Source: Paenibacillus sabuli (GTDB lineage Bacteria > Bacillota > Bacilli > Paenibacillales > Paenibacillaceae). From it: 64,000 bases of DNA. Location of the stretch: assembly GCF_014705605.1 (NCBI RefSeq), contig NZ_JACXIZ010000012.1, positions 164,702-228,701 of the forward strand. Direction: 5' to 3'. This document shows, in pieces, positions 34,408 to 43,100 of this stretch; positions within the stretch are counted from its first letter, which is position 1; each line of letters opens with the position of its first letter. A program made the position numbers and the translations under genes. The notes beneath the pieces were generated by a model. That model saw only the letters and a program-made list of their open reading frames with translations, searched no databases and had not been told where the DNA came from.

Positions 34408-35283
34408 TCAGCCCTTGACGGAGCCGATCAGCACGCCCTTGATGAAGTACTTCTGCAAGTACGGGTAGACGAGCAGGATCGGCACTGTCGAGGCGATGAC
34501 GGTCGCGGACCGCACGCCCTCGGCCGGCACGTTCATGAGCTGGTCGGCCGTCCGGTCGAGCGCGGAGGACGCATTGGCATTCATGACGATGTCCTGCAGA
34601 TACAGCGGCAATGGCCGCAGGTCGGTGCTGTTGATGTACAACAGCGGATTGAAGTAATCGTTCCAGAAGTAGACGGCGTAGAACAGGCCGATCGTCGCCA
34701 GCACCGGGCCGCTGAGCGGCAGGATGATGCGGAACAGGATCGTCAGGTTGCCCGCGCCCTCCAGCTTGGCCGATTCCTCCAGGCTCTCCGGCAGCGTCTC
34801 GAAGTAGCTCTTGATGACGAGCAGGTTGAACACGCTGATCAGCGCCGGGTAGATGAGCGCGCCGAGCGAGTCGATCAGGCCGAGCTCGCGGATGAGCAGG
34901 TAGTTCGGAATGATGCCGCCGTTGAACATCATCGTGAAGATGAACAGGACGATGATGACGCCGATGCCCGGCAGCTGCCGCTTCGACAGCGGATAGGCGG
35001 TCAGCGCCGTCAACAGCAGCGACAGCAGCGTACCGATGACGGCCACCAGGACCGAGATCCACAGCGCCTGCAGGAACTGCGAGGACGTGACGACGAACTT
35101 CATCGTATCGAGCTGAAAGCCGACCGGGAAGATCCCGACCTTGCCCGAGACGATCGCCCATTCCTCGCTGACGGCCTTGGACAACACGTTGGCGAACGGG
35201 AGCAGCGTAATGACCCCCATGAGCGTGAGCATAAGATAGATGCTGGTATCCAGCACATAATCGCCGGCGCTTTTGCTGCGCAT
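34408..35283 (-). CDS. Sugar ABC permease, LplC/YtcP type
   Basis: A 291-residue permease with six predicted helices. The EAA loop is LPESLEESAKLEGAGNLTIL near residues 160-180, and the C-terminus YFIKGVLIGSVKG is characteristic of the LplC group. It works with the LplB-type permease encoded 15 bp upstream and the binding protein encoded downstream. AGGAGG lies before the ATG. Confidence 0.94.
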   Translation of the reverse strand: MRSKSAGDYVLDTSIYLMLTLMGVITLLPFANVLSKAVSEEWAIVSGKVGIFPVGFQLDTMKFVVTSSQFLQALWISVLVAVIGTLLSLLLTALTAYPLSKRQLPGIGVIIVLFIFTMMFNGGIIPNYLLIRELGLIDSLGALIYPALISVFNLLVIKSYFETLPESLEESAKLEGAGNLTILFRIILPLSGPVLATIGLFYAVYFWNDYFNPLLYINSTDLRPLPLYLQDIVMNANASSALDRTADQLMNVPAEGVRSATVIASTVPILLVYPYLQKYFIKGVLIGSVKG

Positions 35284-35298
35284 AAGCTTCAGGCCTCC

Positions 35299-36255
35299 TT
35301 ACCAGATGCTGCGTTGCAGAAATTTGCGACTAAGCGTATTGCCGAGAATGATGAGCAGGAAGCCCACCAGGGAATTGAACAAGCCGACTGCCGTACTGAA
35401 GCTGTAATCCTGCTGGCCGAGCCCCATGCGGTACACGAAGGTGCCGATGACGTCTCCGGTCGCGTAGACGAGCGGATTGTACATCGTCAGGATCTGCTCG
35501 GTGCCGGCCTCCAGCAGGTTGCCGATGCGCAGGATGAACATGAGCACGATGATCGGCAGCATGCCCGGCAGCGAGATCGAGAACATCTGGCGGATGCGTC
35601 CGGCGCCGTCGATCGCGGCCGCCTCGTACTGCTCCTGCTCGATGCCGGCGATCGCGGCGATGAAGACGATGGCGCTCCAGCCCGACTCCTTCCACCCTGC
35701 CGTGAAGACGACCACGCTGCGGAACATGTCGCTGTCGGTCATGAACGAGATCGGCGCGCCGCCGAACGAGCGAATGATCTCGTTGACGATGCCGCCCGAC
35801 GGCGACAGGATGTTCAGGAACAAGCCGGAGATGATGACCCAGGACAGGAAATGCGGCAAATAAATGACCGTCTGGATGGCGCGCTTGAAAAACATCCGCC
35901 GCACTTCGTTGAGGATCAGCGCGATGAAGATCGGCAGCGGGAACAAGATGACGATCTTGTACAGGCTGATCAGCAAGGTGTTGATCAGCACCTGCAGGAA
36001 TTCCTCCGAATGCAGCAGCTTGTTGAACTGCTCCAGCCCGACCCACTCGCTGCCCGAGAGGCCGGTAAAGATGTTGAACTCCTGAAATGCGATGATAATG
36101 CCGTACATCGGCGTGTATTTGAACAACAGCAAAAATGCAAGTCCGGGAACCAGCAGCAGGTACATGTCCAGATTGCTGCGGAACAGCTTCCAGCGGTTTC
36201 GTTTGACCTTGATGTCCGCCACCTTGGTATTCGCCGCCTTGGTGCCGCTTGCCAT
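35299..36255 (-). CDS. Sugar ABC permease, LplB type
   Basis: A 318-residue permease. The N-terminal tail is basic and the first helix carries LDMYLLLVPGLAFLLLFKYT; PMYGIIIAFQEFNIFTG is a hallmark of LplB-type proteins. The EAA loop is EQYEAAAIDGAGRIRQMFSI. The frame is open for 37 codons upstream of the chosen ATG at 36255, but that part spans promoter-like DNA and is not protein-like. It is the first gene of a permease-permease-binding protein-regulator-kinase operon. Confidence 0.92.
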   Translation of the reverse strand: MASGTKAANTKVADIKVKRNRWKLFRSNLDMYLLLVPGLAFLLLFKYTPMYGIIIAFQEFNIFTGLSGSEWVGLEQFNKLLHSEEFLQVLINTLLISLYKIVILFPLPIFIALILNEVRRMFFKRAIQTVIYLPHFLSWVIISGLFLNILSPSGGIVNEIIRSFGGAPISFMTDSDMFRSVVVFTAGWKESGWSAIVFIAAIAGIEQEQYEAAAIDGAGRIRQMFSISLPGMLPIIVLMFILRIGNLLEAGTEQILTMYNPLVYATGDVIGTFVYRMGLGQQDYSFSTAVGLFNSLVGFLLIILGNTLSRKFLQRSIW

Positions 36256-36340
36256 ACCTCCATCACCTTCTCTTTCTCGTCGTGCCTTTATTCTATAAAA
36301 GCAGCCGCGACGCGAGTAGGAGACAAAACGTTCATTTCTG

Positions 36341-36359
36341 GTACTTTTGATAAAAGTAC
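36341..36359. promoter_or_regulatory. Palindrome GTACTTTTGATAAAAGTAC
   Basis: A perfect 8-bp inverted repeat (GTACTTTT/AAAAGTAC) with a 3-nt centre lies 86 bp upstream of the LplB-type gene, just outside the terminator of the TelA-like gene. A TAGAAT sequence near 36292 on the minus strand could be the -10. The palindrome is a candidate operator for the local regulator or a global sugar repressor; which one is unknown. Confidence 0.4.
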
Positions 36360-36370
36360 AAGCCAAACAT

Positions 36371-36411
36371 AAAAAAAGCCCCCGCCGTCCGCAAATGGGA
36401 CAGTGGGGGGC
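36371..36411 (-). terminator. Intrinsic terminator of the telA operon
   Basis: On the minus strand a GC-rich stem (GCCCCC...GTCC with GGAC...GGGGGC) is followed by seven T. It lies about 90 bp beyond the stop of the TelA-like gene. Confidence 0.88.
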
Positions 36412-36502
36412 GATCCGTGCGGCCGCCTTAAGCCGGACACGTACACAGCCTATGCGATTGTGTCTGCACGGCAGCGACGTCGCAAGCGCGAACGGCCGCG
36501 GC

Positions 36503-37642
36503 CTACAGGCCGAGCGCCTTGCCTTTCTCCAGCCGCTTGATCTGCTCCTCGCCGGTATCGGCGAGTTCGCGGAACTCGGTGATCGTCTGCCGCATCTTGG
36601 GCAGCGCCTCTTGCTTGTACGTGCTGATCGAATCGAGCGCCGAGATGACGTCGCCGAACGCCTGCTTGAGCGTCTCGACGGAGACGCTGGCCTCGTACGC
36701 CTGCTTCTGGATCGCGACGCCCTGCTCCTTGAGCATGCGGGAGGTGCCGCTGATCAGATTGTCCGTCGTCTTGTTGAGCAGCTCGATCTTCTGCAGGACG
36801 ATCCGCTGGTTGTAGAGCGCGCTGGCGACGGTGACGGCGATCCGCAGCGCGGTGACGGTGACGGTGCGGGCCCGGTCGACGCCGCGGATGAGCTCCTTGT
36901 TGTTGCGGATGACGACCTCGCTGGCCATGATGCCCTGCTGATTGACGACCATCATCTGCTGCAGGTCCATGACGCGCTGGCGCATCGGGAACAGCACCTC
37001 CTCGGTGATGAAGCGCACCTTGTCCTCCGCTTCCTGCCGCGCCTTGGCGGCCTCGATCTGCGCCTCGATCTCCGTATCCATCAGCATGCCGAGCTGGATC
37101 TCCTTCTCCAGCCGCTTCGTCAGCTCGCGCATCGCCTGCTGCTCCAGCTCGAGCGTCGTGTTGTCGTTCTGCAGCACGACCTTGCCCTTGTCGAGCGAGA
37201 CGATGATGTCGGAGATGACGCTGTCGGCCTTCTGGTACTTGGCGAAGTAGCGGCGCAGCGGATTGAAGAGACGGCCGAGGAAGCCGCTCTTGGCGAAATC
37301 GACGACGCTCGGGTCCAGATCCTTGAGCTGCAGATTCAGCTCCATCAAGTCCTTGGCGACCTGACCGCCTTCGTCGCCGCTCTTGGACAGGTTGTTCACC
37401 GACACCTGCAGCAGCTTGTTCTTCTCCGAGGAGGAGCGCATCGTGCGCATCCCGAATTGATCGATCGACTGCATGATCTCCCGCCGCTTCTCCAGCGACT
37501 CCGTATCGACCGCAAGGATCGTCGAGACATTGCTCGCCGCCTGCTCGCGCAGCTCCTTCACCTCCTCGGGCTCCGGCTGGACCTGCTCTTCAATCGCCGA
37601 CTTGATCTTCGCTTCGTCTACTACTTCCATCGTAAAGGCCAT
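36503..37642 (-). CDS. TelA-family protein (toxic anion resistance)
   Basis: A 379-residue soluble, mostly helical protein of the TelA family (PF05816). Typical stretches are ASNVSTILAVDTESLEKRRE near the start, FLGRLFNPLRRYFAKYQKAD in the middle and ASALYNQRIVLQKIELLNKTTD toward the end. TelA-like proteins are linked to tellurite or toxic-anion tolerance and to envelope-stress phenotypes, with biochemistry unsettled. It is last of three genes on one strand, after a VWA protein and an XpaC-like membrane protein; XpaC-TelA neighbours are common in Firmicutes. GGAGGAGGGG precedes the start. Confidence 0.9.
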   Translation of the reverse strand: MAFTMEVVDEAKIKSAIEEQVQPEPEEVKELREQAASNVSTILAVDTESLEKRREIMQSIDQFGMRTMRSSSEKNKLLQVSVNNLSKSGDEGGQVAKDLMELNLQLKDLDPSVVDFAKSGFLGRLFNPLRRYFAKYQKADSVISDIIVSLDKGKVVLQNDNTTLELEQQAMRELTKRLEKEIQLGMLMDTEIEAQIEAAKARQEAEDKVRFITEEVLFPMRQRVMDLQQMMVVNQQGIMASEVVIRNNKELIRGVDRARTVTVTALRIAVTVASALYNQRIVLQKIELLNKTTDNLISGTSRMLKEQGVAIQKQAYEASVSVETLKQAFGDVISALDSISTYKQEALPKMRQTITEFRELADTGEEQIKRLEKGKALGL

Positions 37643-37717
37643 CGTGGACCCCTCCTCCTGTAATAAAACCGGCTCGCGCCGCTAACCCCCCCGCAATAAA
37701 CCATATGAACGCCGCGC

Positions 37718-39403
37718 CTACATCTGCACGTTGAGCAGATTGCCGATCTTGTACACGACATCGTCGGTGTCGGCGTTGATGCTGGCCGCTTCGTTGATGC
37801 TGGAGATGCTCTGCAAGGCCTGAATGTTGGCATTGTACCCGATCGTATAGATCGGCACCTGATACGTCTCGATCAGGCTGCGGATCTCATCGAGCGAGTG
37901 CCCCTCGTTGGTCTCGCCGTCGCTGAGCACGAAGATCAGCGGCCGGATGCTCGGATCCTCCGCGCGCGCATCCTGCAGCATCTTCATCGCCACGACGATG
38001 CCGTCGAAGGTCGCTGTGCCGCCGTCGGCCTGCAGGCTGCTGACCGCCCCGACGAACATCGACTGCTGGTTCGTATCGTACTTGGCGATCGGCAGATCGA
38101 TCGTGACGTCGCTCGAGTAGGAGACGAAGCCGATGCTGTTGTCCCGTCCCAGGTACTTCTGCCCGGTCAGCAGCGATTCCTTGAGCCGATTGAGCGGCTC
38201 GCCGTTCATGCTGCCCGAGACGTCGGCGACGAAGACCGCGGCGATCGGCTTGTTGACGTCCTTCTTCTCCTTCCACAGCTTCTGCGCCGCCGAGAGCAGT
38301 CCCGGATCGGCCGGCGCGACCTCTGCCTTGTAGTCGTCCATGCCGTTGAAGCCGTTCTTCGTGCCGAGCGCCTGATTGTCCTCCTGGCGGACGAAGTCGG
38401 CGAAGGCCTGAATGATGTCCCGCTTCGTCTGCGGCAGGTCGCCGAGCGCGTAGAGCGGGCTGTCGTGCCGCACGCCGAACGGCGTGAAGACGTAGCCGCT
38501 CTGCAGGTCCGCCGTGTTGACGAAGGTCTGATACTCCAGCACGAACGCGTCCAGCATGCCGGACTTGGCCGCGTCGCGCATCTGCAGCGTCGTCGAGGCG
38601 ACGAACGGCACGTTGGCCTGGAAGCGCTCGAAGCCCGCGACCGCCTGATCGCCGAGCATATCCGCGCTGTCGAAGGTCATCAGCGCCGTCACCAGGAAGT
38701 TGAGCCCGGTCGAGCTCGCGAACGGATCGGTATAGCCCATCGCCAGCTCGTTGGCCGCGATCGCGTCGGTCACGGTTTTGAGATTGAGCGCGCCGTACTT
38801 CTCGATCAGCTCGTTGTACTTGTCTTCGTCGGTGACGATGCCCGCCACGTTGCCGACGAGGCGATCGGTGATCTCCTCGACCTTGACGCCCTCCGCGGCG
38901 ACCATATCGCCCCACAGCGCGTTGGACGGGGTATACGCGTCCGGGACGTACTTGCCCGACTTGATGTAGTCGGCCGCCGTACCGGAGGCGATATTGCGGA
39001 TGCGCACCGAGACGGGCGAGCCGTCCACCTCGATCCCCGCGTTGTTGAAGGCCTCAGCCACCTCATTGAGCCAGCCGTCCGTGCCGGTGCCGGACTTCTC
39101 CGTGGAGGAGAAGATCTCGACATAGCTGCTGGTCGTGTGGTCGACCGAGATGTCGAACTTGTCGATGCTCGGCAGGGCGCTGCCGACATCGACCGGATCG
39201 AGGTCGATCTGACCCTTGATCGGATCGGCCTCGGTGACCCGGATATCACCGTATAGCTTCGTCAGCCGCTCCGCCGCATCCTCCTCCGAGATCTGGCCCG
39301 CGGTCTTGCCCAGGTCCGAGGTGAGGTTGATCCCGTAGTAGACGAGACCGAAGACGACCGCGGCGATGACGATCAGCCCTGCGAATATTTTGCCCTTGCC
39401 CAC
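37718..39403 (-). CDS. Membrane-anchored VWA-domain protein with substrate-binding-like region
   Basis: A 561-residue protein with one N-terminal membrane helix (about 4-24). A large middle region (about 70-365) resembles periplasmic binding proteins (VEIFSSTEKSGTGTDGWLNE, YTPSNALWGDMVAAEGVKVE). The C-terminal von Willebrand A domain (about 365-555) has the metal-binding MIDAS start AVFVADVSGSMNG. The likely topology is an external sensor or adhesion module. It lies between XpaC-like and TelA-like genes. The GTG at 39403, six nt behind AAAGGGGG, is preferred to an ATG two codons earlier that touches the ribosome site. Role unknown. Confidence 0.85.
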   Translation of the reverse strand: MGKGKIFAGLIVIAAVVFGLVYYGINLTSDLGKTAGQISEEDAAERLTKLYGDIRVTEADPIKGQIDLDPVDVGSALPSIDKFDISVDHTTSSYVEIFSSTEKSGTGTDGWLNEVAEAFNNAGIEVDGSPVSVRIRNIASGTAADYIKSGKYVPDAYTPSNALWGDMVAAEGVKVEEITDRLVGNVAGIVTDEDKYNELIEKYGALNLKTVTDAIAANELAMGYTDPFASSTGLNFLVTALMTFDSADMLGDQAVAGFERFQANVPFVASTTLQMRDAAKSGMLDAFVLEYQTFVNTADLQSGYVFTPFGVRHDSPLYALGDLPQTKRDIIQAFADFVRQEDNQALGTKNGFNGMDDYKAEVAPADPGLLSAAQKLWKEKKDVNKPIAAVFVADVSGSMNGEPLNRLKESLLTGQKYLGRDNSIGFVSYSSDVTIDLPIAKYDTNQQSMFVGAVSSLQADGGTATFDGIVVAMKMLQDARAEDPSIRPLIFVLSDGETNEGHSLDEIRSLIETYQVPIYTIGYNANIQALQSISSINEAASINADTDDVVYKIGNLLNVQM

Positions 39404-39416
39404 GTGCATCCCCCTT

Positions 39417-40160
39417 TCAATGCTTGTATAGCTTCGTCTGCTTGATCAAGACGTCCAGCTCCTGCATGCCGGGCATCTCGTCGATCTCCTTGTAGTTGGT
39501 GCTGCCGAGCGCGGCCACCTCCAGCAGCAATTTGTCCAGCTTGAGCAGAATTTCCTCATTGGCCTGCAGGTACCCGCTCATATATTCGAAGTACTGCGTG
39601 TACAGCGAGACCTTCTCCTGCTCGACCGCAGACAAGGTCCTCCCCGGCCGGTGCCGGCCGACGAAGCGGGCGAACTCCCCTCCGTCGAACACCCGCAGCT
39701 TGTTCAGCATACTGCGCATATGGTCGTAGAACAGGTTCTCGACTTCATCAATGACCTTGCTGAACTTGGCATAGCTCAGCTCCGTTGGCTGAAAGCGCTG
39801 GCCCAGCACCTCGTCGAGCGCCAGCCTGCGCTTGCGCATCCGGTCGAGCTGGTTGAGCGCGAGCGCGATATCCTTGTGCAGTCCTTTGACGTGACGGTAG
39901 CGATACAGGGCCGCTACGTAATCCTCGTGCGTCTGAATGTTCTTGACCGGCGTGACGGCAGTCGTGCGGAACAGTAGGCTGTAGCTGCCGTACAGCACCA
40001 CCAGCAGACTGACGACCAATAGCGTGATGGCGGAGGCGGTCTCCAGCGCGCTGCCGCCGCTGATGCGGATGCCGAGCAGCCCCGGCGACAAGACGACGAC
40101 ATTCACCATCACGATCCCAAAAACAAGTCCGGTCAGCTTCAACAATCGTACGCCTAGCAA
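39417..40160 (-). CDS. XpaC-like membrane protein
   Basis: A 247-residue protein with two N-terminal membrane helices (about 8-30 and 42-64) and a helical cytoplasmic domain (LHKDIALALNQLDRMRKRRL; SMLNKLRVFDGGEFARFVGR). Topology and position before TelA resemble XpaC (PF10112, named for 5-bromo-4-chloroindolyl phosphate hydrolysis), but the match is by layout more than by motif. TTG start behind GGAGG. First gene of the three-gene operon. Confidence 0.6.
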   Translation of the reverse strand: MLGVRLLKLTGLVFGIVMVNVVVLSPGLLGIRISGGSALETASAITLLVVSLLVVLYGSYSLLFRTTAVTPVKNIQTHEDYVAALYRYRHVKGLHKDIALALNQLDRMRKRRLALDEVLGQRFQPTELSYAKFSKVIDEVENLFYDHMRSMLNKLRVFDGGEFARFVGRHRPGRTLSAVEQEKVSLYTQYFEYMSGYLQANEEILLKLDKLLLEVAALGSTNYKEIDEMPGMQELDVLIKQTKLYKH

Positions 40161-40305
40161 CGTAACACCTCCTCTGCGCTCACAATCCGCCGATGCGCTT
40201 CATCGGCGAGCCTCTTCTTATATACGTACGTACCGCGAATTGGACGCATGTATTTCAAATGATACATGATTATCCAGCGCTTGAGAATACATTTGAAACA
40301 ATAGC

Positions 40306-40337
40306 TTAAGATTGATTTAAGGTTAGACGCCTACAAT
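40306..40337 (+). promoter_or_regulatory. Direct repeat TTAAGA/TTAAGG plus TACAAT -10
   Basis: TTAAGA (40306-40311) and TTAAGG (40317-40322) are 11 bp apart start to start, one helical turn, as for OmpR-family response-regulator sites. TACAAT (40332-40337) follows at the distance of a -10. No -35 consensus exists, which fits activator dependence of the gene at 40386. Nothing else is seen between 40161 and 40305. Confidence 0.4.
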
Positions 40338-40385
40338 GAAAATCGAAACAACAACACCCTATCTTAATATAAGGAAGTGACGCAG

Positions 40386-42692
40386 ATGTTCAAAAAACCG
40401 ATCGCCGCTACGATGAGTCTTGCCTTGGCGCTAGCCTTCGGCCTGCCTGCTTCGGCGGATGACGCTTCTGGGAAAGCGATCTCGATCGAGCTCGCAGACA
40501 ACGGCACGCTCGTCGACGGCGCGGCTGCCTCTGACGACCCCGGCAGTGCCGTCTATGTAGGCGCGGATATCGTCTATTATGAAAGCAATCAAGGCGATGA
40601 TTATGGCGAGGGCTCGGCAGCCGATGCTCATGACGCCGAGGAGGCCGCTGCCCACACCGTCGTGACGATTACCGAGCCCGGCACATATCGAGTGAGCGGC
40701 ACACTCTTGGCTGGCCAGCTGGCAGTTGATCTGGGCGAGGATGCGCAGAGCGACCCTTCCGCCGTGGTGACACTGATCCTCGACGGCGTCGACATTACGT
40801 CCACCGTGGCGCCAGGCGTTATTTTCTACAATGTGTACGAGCCGTATGAAGATGACGAGGACACCGGCGGCGTGACCGATCTCTCCGATGCGGGCGCTCA
40901 GGTCGTACTCGCCGACGGGTCGGTTAACCGTGTCGACGGAGCCTACGTGGCGCGTATCTACGATCCGGGTACGACGAAAAAGCTGCACAAATACGACGGG
41001 GCCTTCTATTCCAAGATGTCGATGCAAATTTCTGGTGAAGCAGAAGGCACCGGAGAACTGCAGATTATCGCTGCCAATGAGGGGCTCGACTCCGAACTGC
41101 ATCTGACGATTAACGGCGGCCATATTGCCATCGAAGCACAAGATGACGGCATCAATACCAATGAAGACGGCATCTCGGTCACTACGATGAACGGCGGAGA
41201 ACTGTATGTGAATGCCGGACTGGGCGCCGAGGGCGACGGTATCGATTCCAACGGCTACCTGACCATCAATGGCGGCCGAATCGTGACGATGGCCAATGAG
41301 CGCAGTCCCGACGGCGGCATCGACGCCGACAGCGCGATTACAATCAACGGCGGCGAAGTCATCGCTCTGGGCACTCGCAACGACGCCACGAGCGACGATT
41401 CCAAACAGCCCTTCATTGAATTGTCCTTCGCGGCAACCCAAGCGGCGGGCAGCACGATTACGATCGAGGACACGAACGGCGCTGTCCTGCTGGAGCATAC
41501 GGCGGACAAGGCGTTCCAAAGCTTGACCTTCTCTTCCTCGGAACTGGCAATGAACACCGAATACCACGTCTTCATCGACGGCGTGCAACAGCAATATACC
41601 GGCAATTCCTTCGGCATGATGATGGGCGGCGGCTTCGGCGGACCCGGAGGGATGGGCGGCGAACCGCCGGAAGGCTGGACGCCTCCTGAGGGCTTCGAGC
41701 CCCCGGCCGCGGGCGAAATGCCTGAGCCTCCGGAAGGCTGGACGCCTCCTGAGGATGGCGAAATGCCGCAGCTCCCGGATGGGATGGAAGCACCGGAGGG
41801 CATGCAGTTCCCAGGCTCGCAGGGCGTGAACGATGAAGAGACGGGCGAGCCAAGTACAGCCTTCGTGCTGACCAATGACGTGCACAGCTTCTCCGGTGTC
41901 GCCGAAGCCTCGGACGGCACAGGCAAGACTGCCGTGACATTCACCGTCAACGGTGGCGAAGGCATCGCCAGCGTCGCTAGCGGCGATGCGATCGTGCTGG
42001 ACGACATCGCCGCTAGCGCTGATGTATCGGAGGACGCGGTGCAGCTTACCATCACCGATGTGCCTTCCGAAGACTATGCGGTTACCTGGCTGCTCTCCGA
42101 CGGAGCAGACGCGCTGGAGGAGGCGCTGCCGACCGCCGACGGCACGTACCGGCTGACGATCGCGGTCGCCGCCGGCAACGAGACATACACCGGCGTATCA
42201 GAGTGGTTATTTACAATTGGTGGACTGCCCTTCACAGATGTGCGCGCTGACGCTCCTTACTATACGGCCGTCGAGGAATTGTATGAAGCCGGCGTCATGA
42301 TCGGTACATCTGCGGATCGCTTCTCTCCGCAAGCGTCGGTTACCCGGGCCACAGCGATCACCGTACTGGGCCGCTTGCTCGGGGTCGAGCAGACGGATAC
42401 CGACCGCTTCGACGATGTCGCCAGCAGCTCCTGGTACAGCGGCTACGTCGGTTGGGCCGCCGACAGCGGCCTCGTGATCGGCGATGGCGCGGGAGCGTTC
42501 ATGCCGGAACAGACGATCAGTCGTGCGGATATGACGCTGATCCTCACCCGCTATGCCGAGCTGATCGGGCAGACTTCTGCAGCCGATGATGCGAGCGGCG
42601 AGCAAGACGCTTCGAGCGGCGGAAGGGACCTGACCCGCGCCGAGCTGGCGTCCATGCTGGCCCCGCTGCTGGAGCTGCCCGAGCTGCAGTGA
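40386..42692 (+). CDS. S-layer-anchored carbohydrate-binding protein (Cthe_2159-like)
   Basis: A 768-residue exported protein with a Sec signal ending GLPASA. The main domain (about 70-400) matches the Cthe_2159-type carbohydrate-binding beta-helix family (PF14262): GTYRVSGTLLAGQLAVDLGE, VTLILDGVDITS and several INGG turns. A Pro/Glu/Met-rich segment with two EPPEGWTPPE-type copies (about 425-475) precedes an Ig-like stretch, and two SLH repeats (FTDVRADAPYYTAVEELYEA, FDDVASSSWYSGYVGWAADS) plus a partial third anchor it to cell-wall polymer. It probably binds acidic polysaccharide at the surface. The ATG at 40386 is 8 nt from AAGGAAG. Confidence 0.88.
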   Translation: MFKKPIAATMSLALALAFGLPASADDASGKAISIELADNGTLVDGAAASDDPGSAVYVGADIVYYESNQGDDYGEGSAADAHDAEEAAAHTVVTITEPGTYRVSGTLLAGQLAVDLGEDAQSDPSAVVTLILDGVDITSTVAPGVIFYNVYEPYEDDEDTGGVTDLSDAGAQVVLADGSVNRVDGAYVARIYDPGTTKKLHKYDGAFYSKMSMQISGEAEGTGELQIIAANEGLDSELHLTINGGHIAIEAQDDGINTNEDGISVTTMNGGELYVNAGLGAEGDGIDSNGYLTINGGRIVTMANERSPDGGIDADSAITINGGEVIALGTRNDATSDDSKQPFIELSFAATQAAGSTITIEDTNGAVLLEHTADKAFQSLTFSSSELAMNTEYHVFIDGVQQQYTGNSFGMMMGGGFGGPGGMGGEPPEGWTPPEGFEPPAAGEMPEPPEGWTPPEDGEMPQLPDGMEAPEGMQFPGSQGVNDEETGEPSTAFVLTNDVHSFSGVAEASDGTGKTAVTFTVNGGEGIASVASGDAIVLDDIAASADVSEDAVQLTITDVPSEDYAVTWLLSDGADALEEALPTADGTYRLTIAVAAGNETYTGVSEWLFTIGGLPFTDVRADAPYYTAVEELYEAGVMIGTSADRFSPQASVTRATAITVLGRLLGVEQTDTDRFDDVASSSWYSGYVGWAADSGLVIGDGAGAFMPEQTISRADMTLILTRYAELIGQTSAADDASGEQDASSGGRDLTRAELASMLAPLLELPELQ

Positions 42693-42748
42693 CTGTGACC
42701 AGTTGACCTCAAGTGACCGAATCAGCACGTGCGGAACGGGCGAACCGC

Positions 42749-42887
42749 TGTAACGGTCACCACCGACGCTTAGCGCATCATTTTGACGTGTTTACGACTC
42801 TAACGGATACTAGCGACGCTTAGCGGTCATTTCCACCACCTACACGGCCAATAATCCCCGCTAAGCGTCTCCCATGTCCACTACAGC
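42749..42887. repeat. TAACGG...CGCTTAG intergenic repeats
   Basis: Forward copies of the repeat seen near 21.6 kb begin at about 42749 (GTAACGGTCAC...GACGCTTAGCG) and 42799 (TCTAACGGATAC...GACGCTTAGCGG); a reversed copy (CCGCTAAGCGTCTCCCATGT) is near 42859. The rest of the gap between 42693 and 43030 shows no gene. Confidence 0.75.
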
Positions 42888-43032
42888 CGGCTTGCCCAGC
42901 CAGCTTGCTCTGGCCTCGCGAATCCGCTCATGGGCGGTCTGCTTGCGGGGGCAGGTCGTGTGGGTCGCATGACACCTTCGTTCCGACGATAACATTTAGA
43001 CAGGTTATCGGCCACCACAAATACGCTCTATA

Positions 43033-43069
43033 AAAAGGGCTACGGCGCCAAATGCGTCGTAGCCCTTTT
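43033..43069. terminator. Intrinsic terminator
   Basis: AAAAGGGCTACG and CGTAGCCCTTTT flank a loop of about 13 nt. It ends the anti-sigma gene transcript (minus strand) and could work in both directions. Confidence 0.82.
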
Positions 43070-43100
43070 CGTGCTTGGAGCTCTCGTTGTATTGTAGTCG

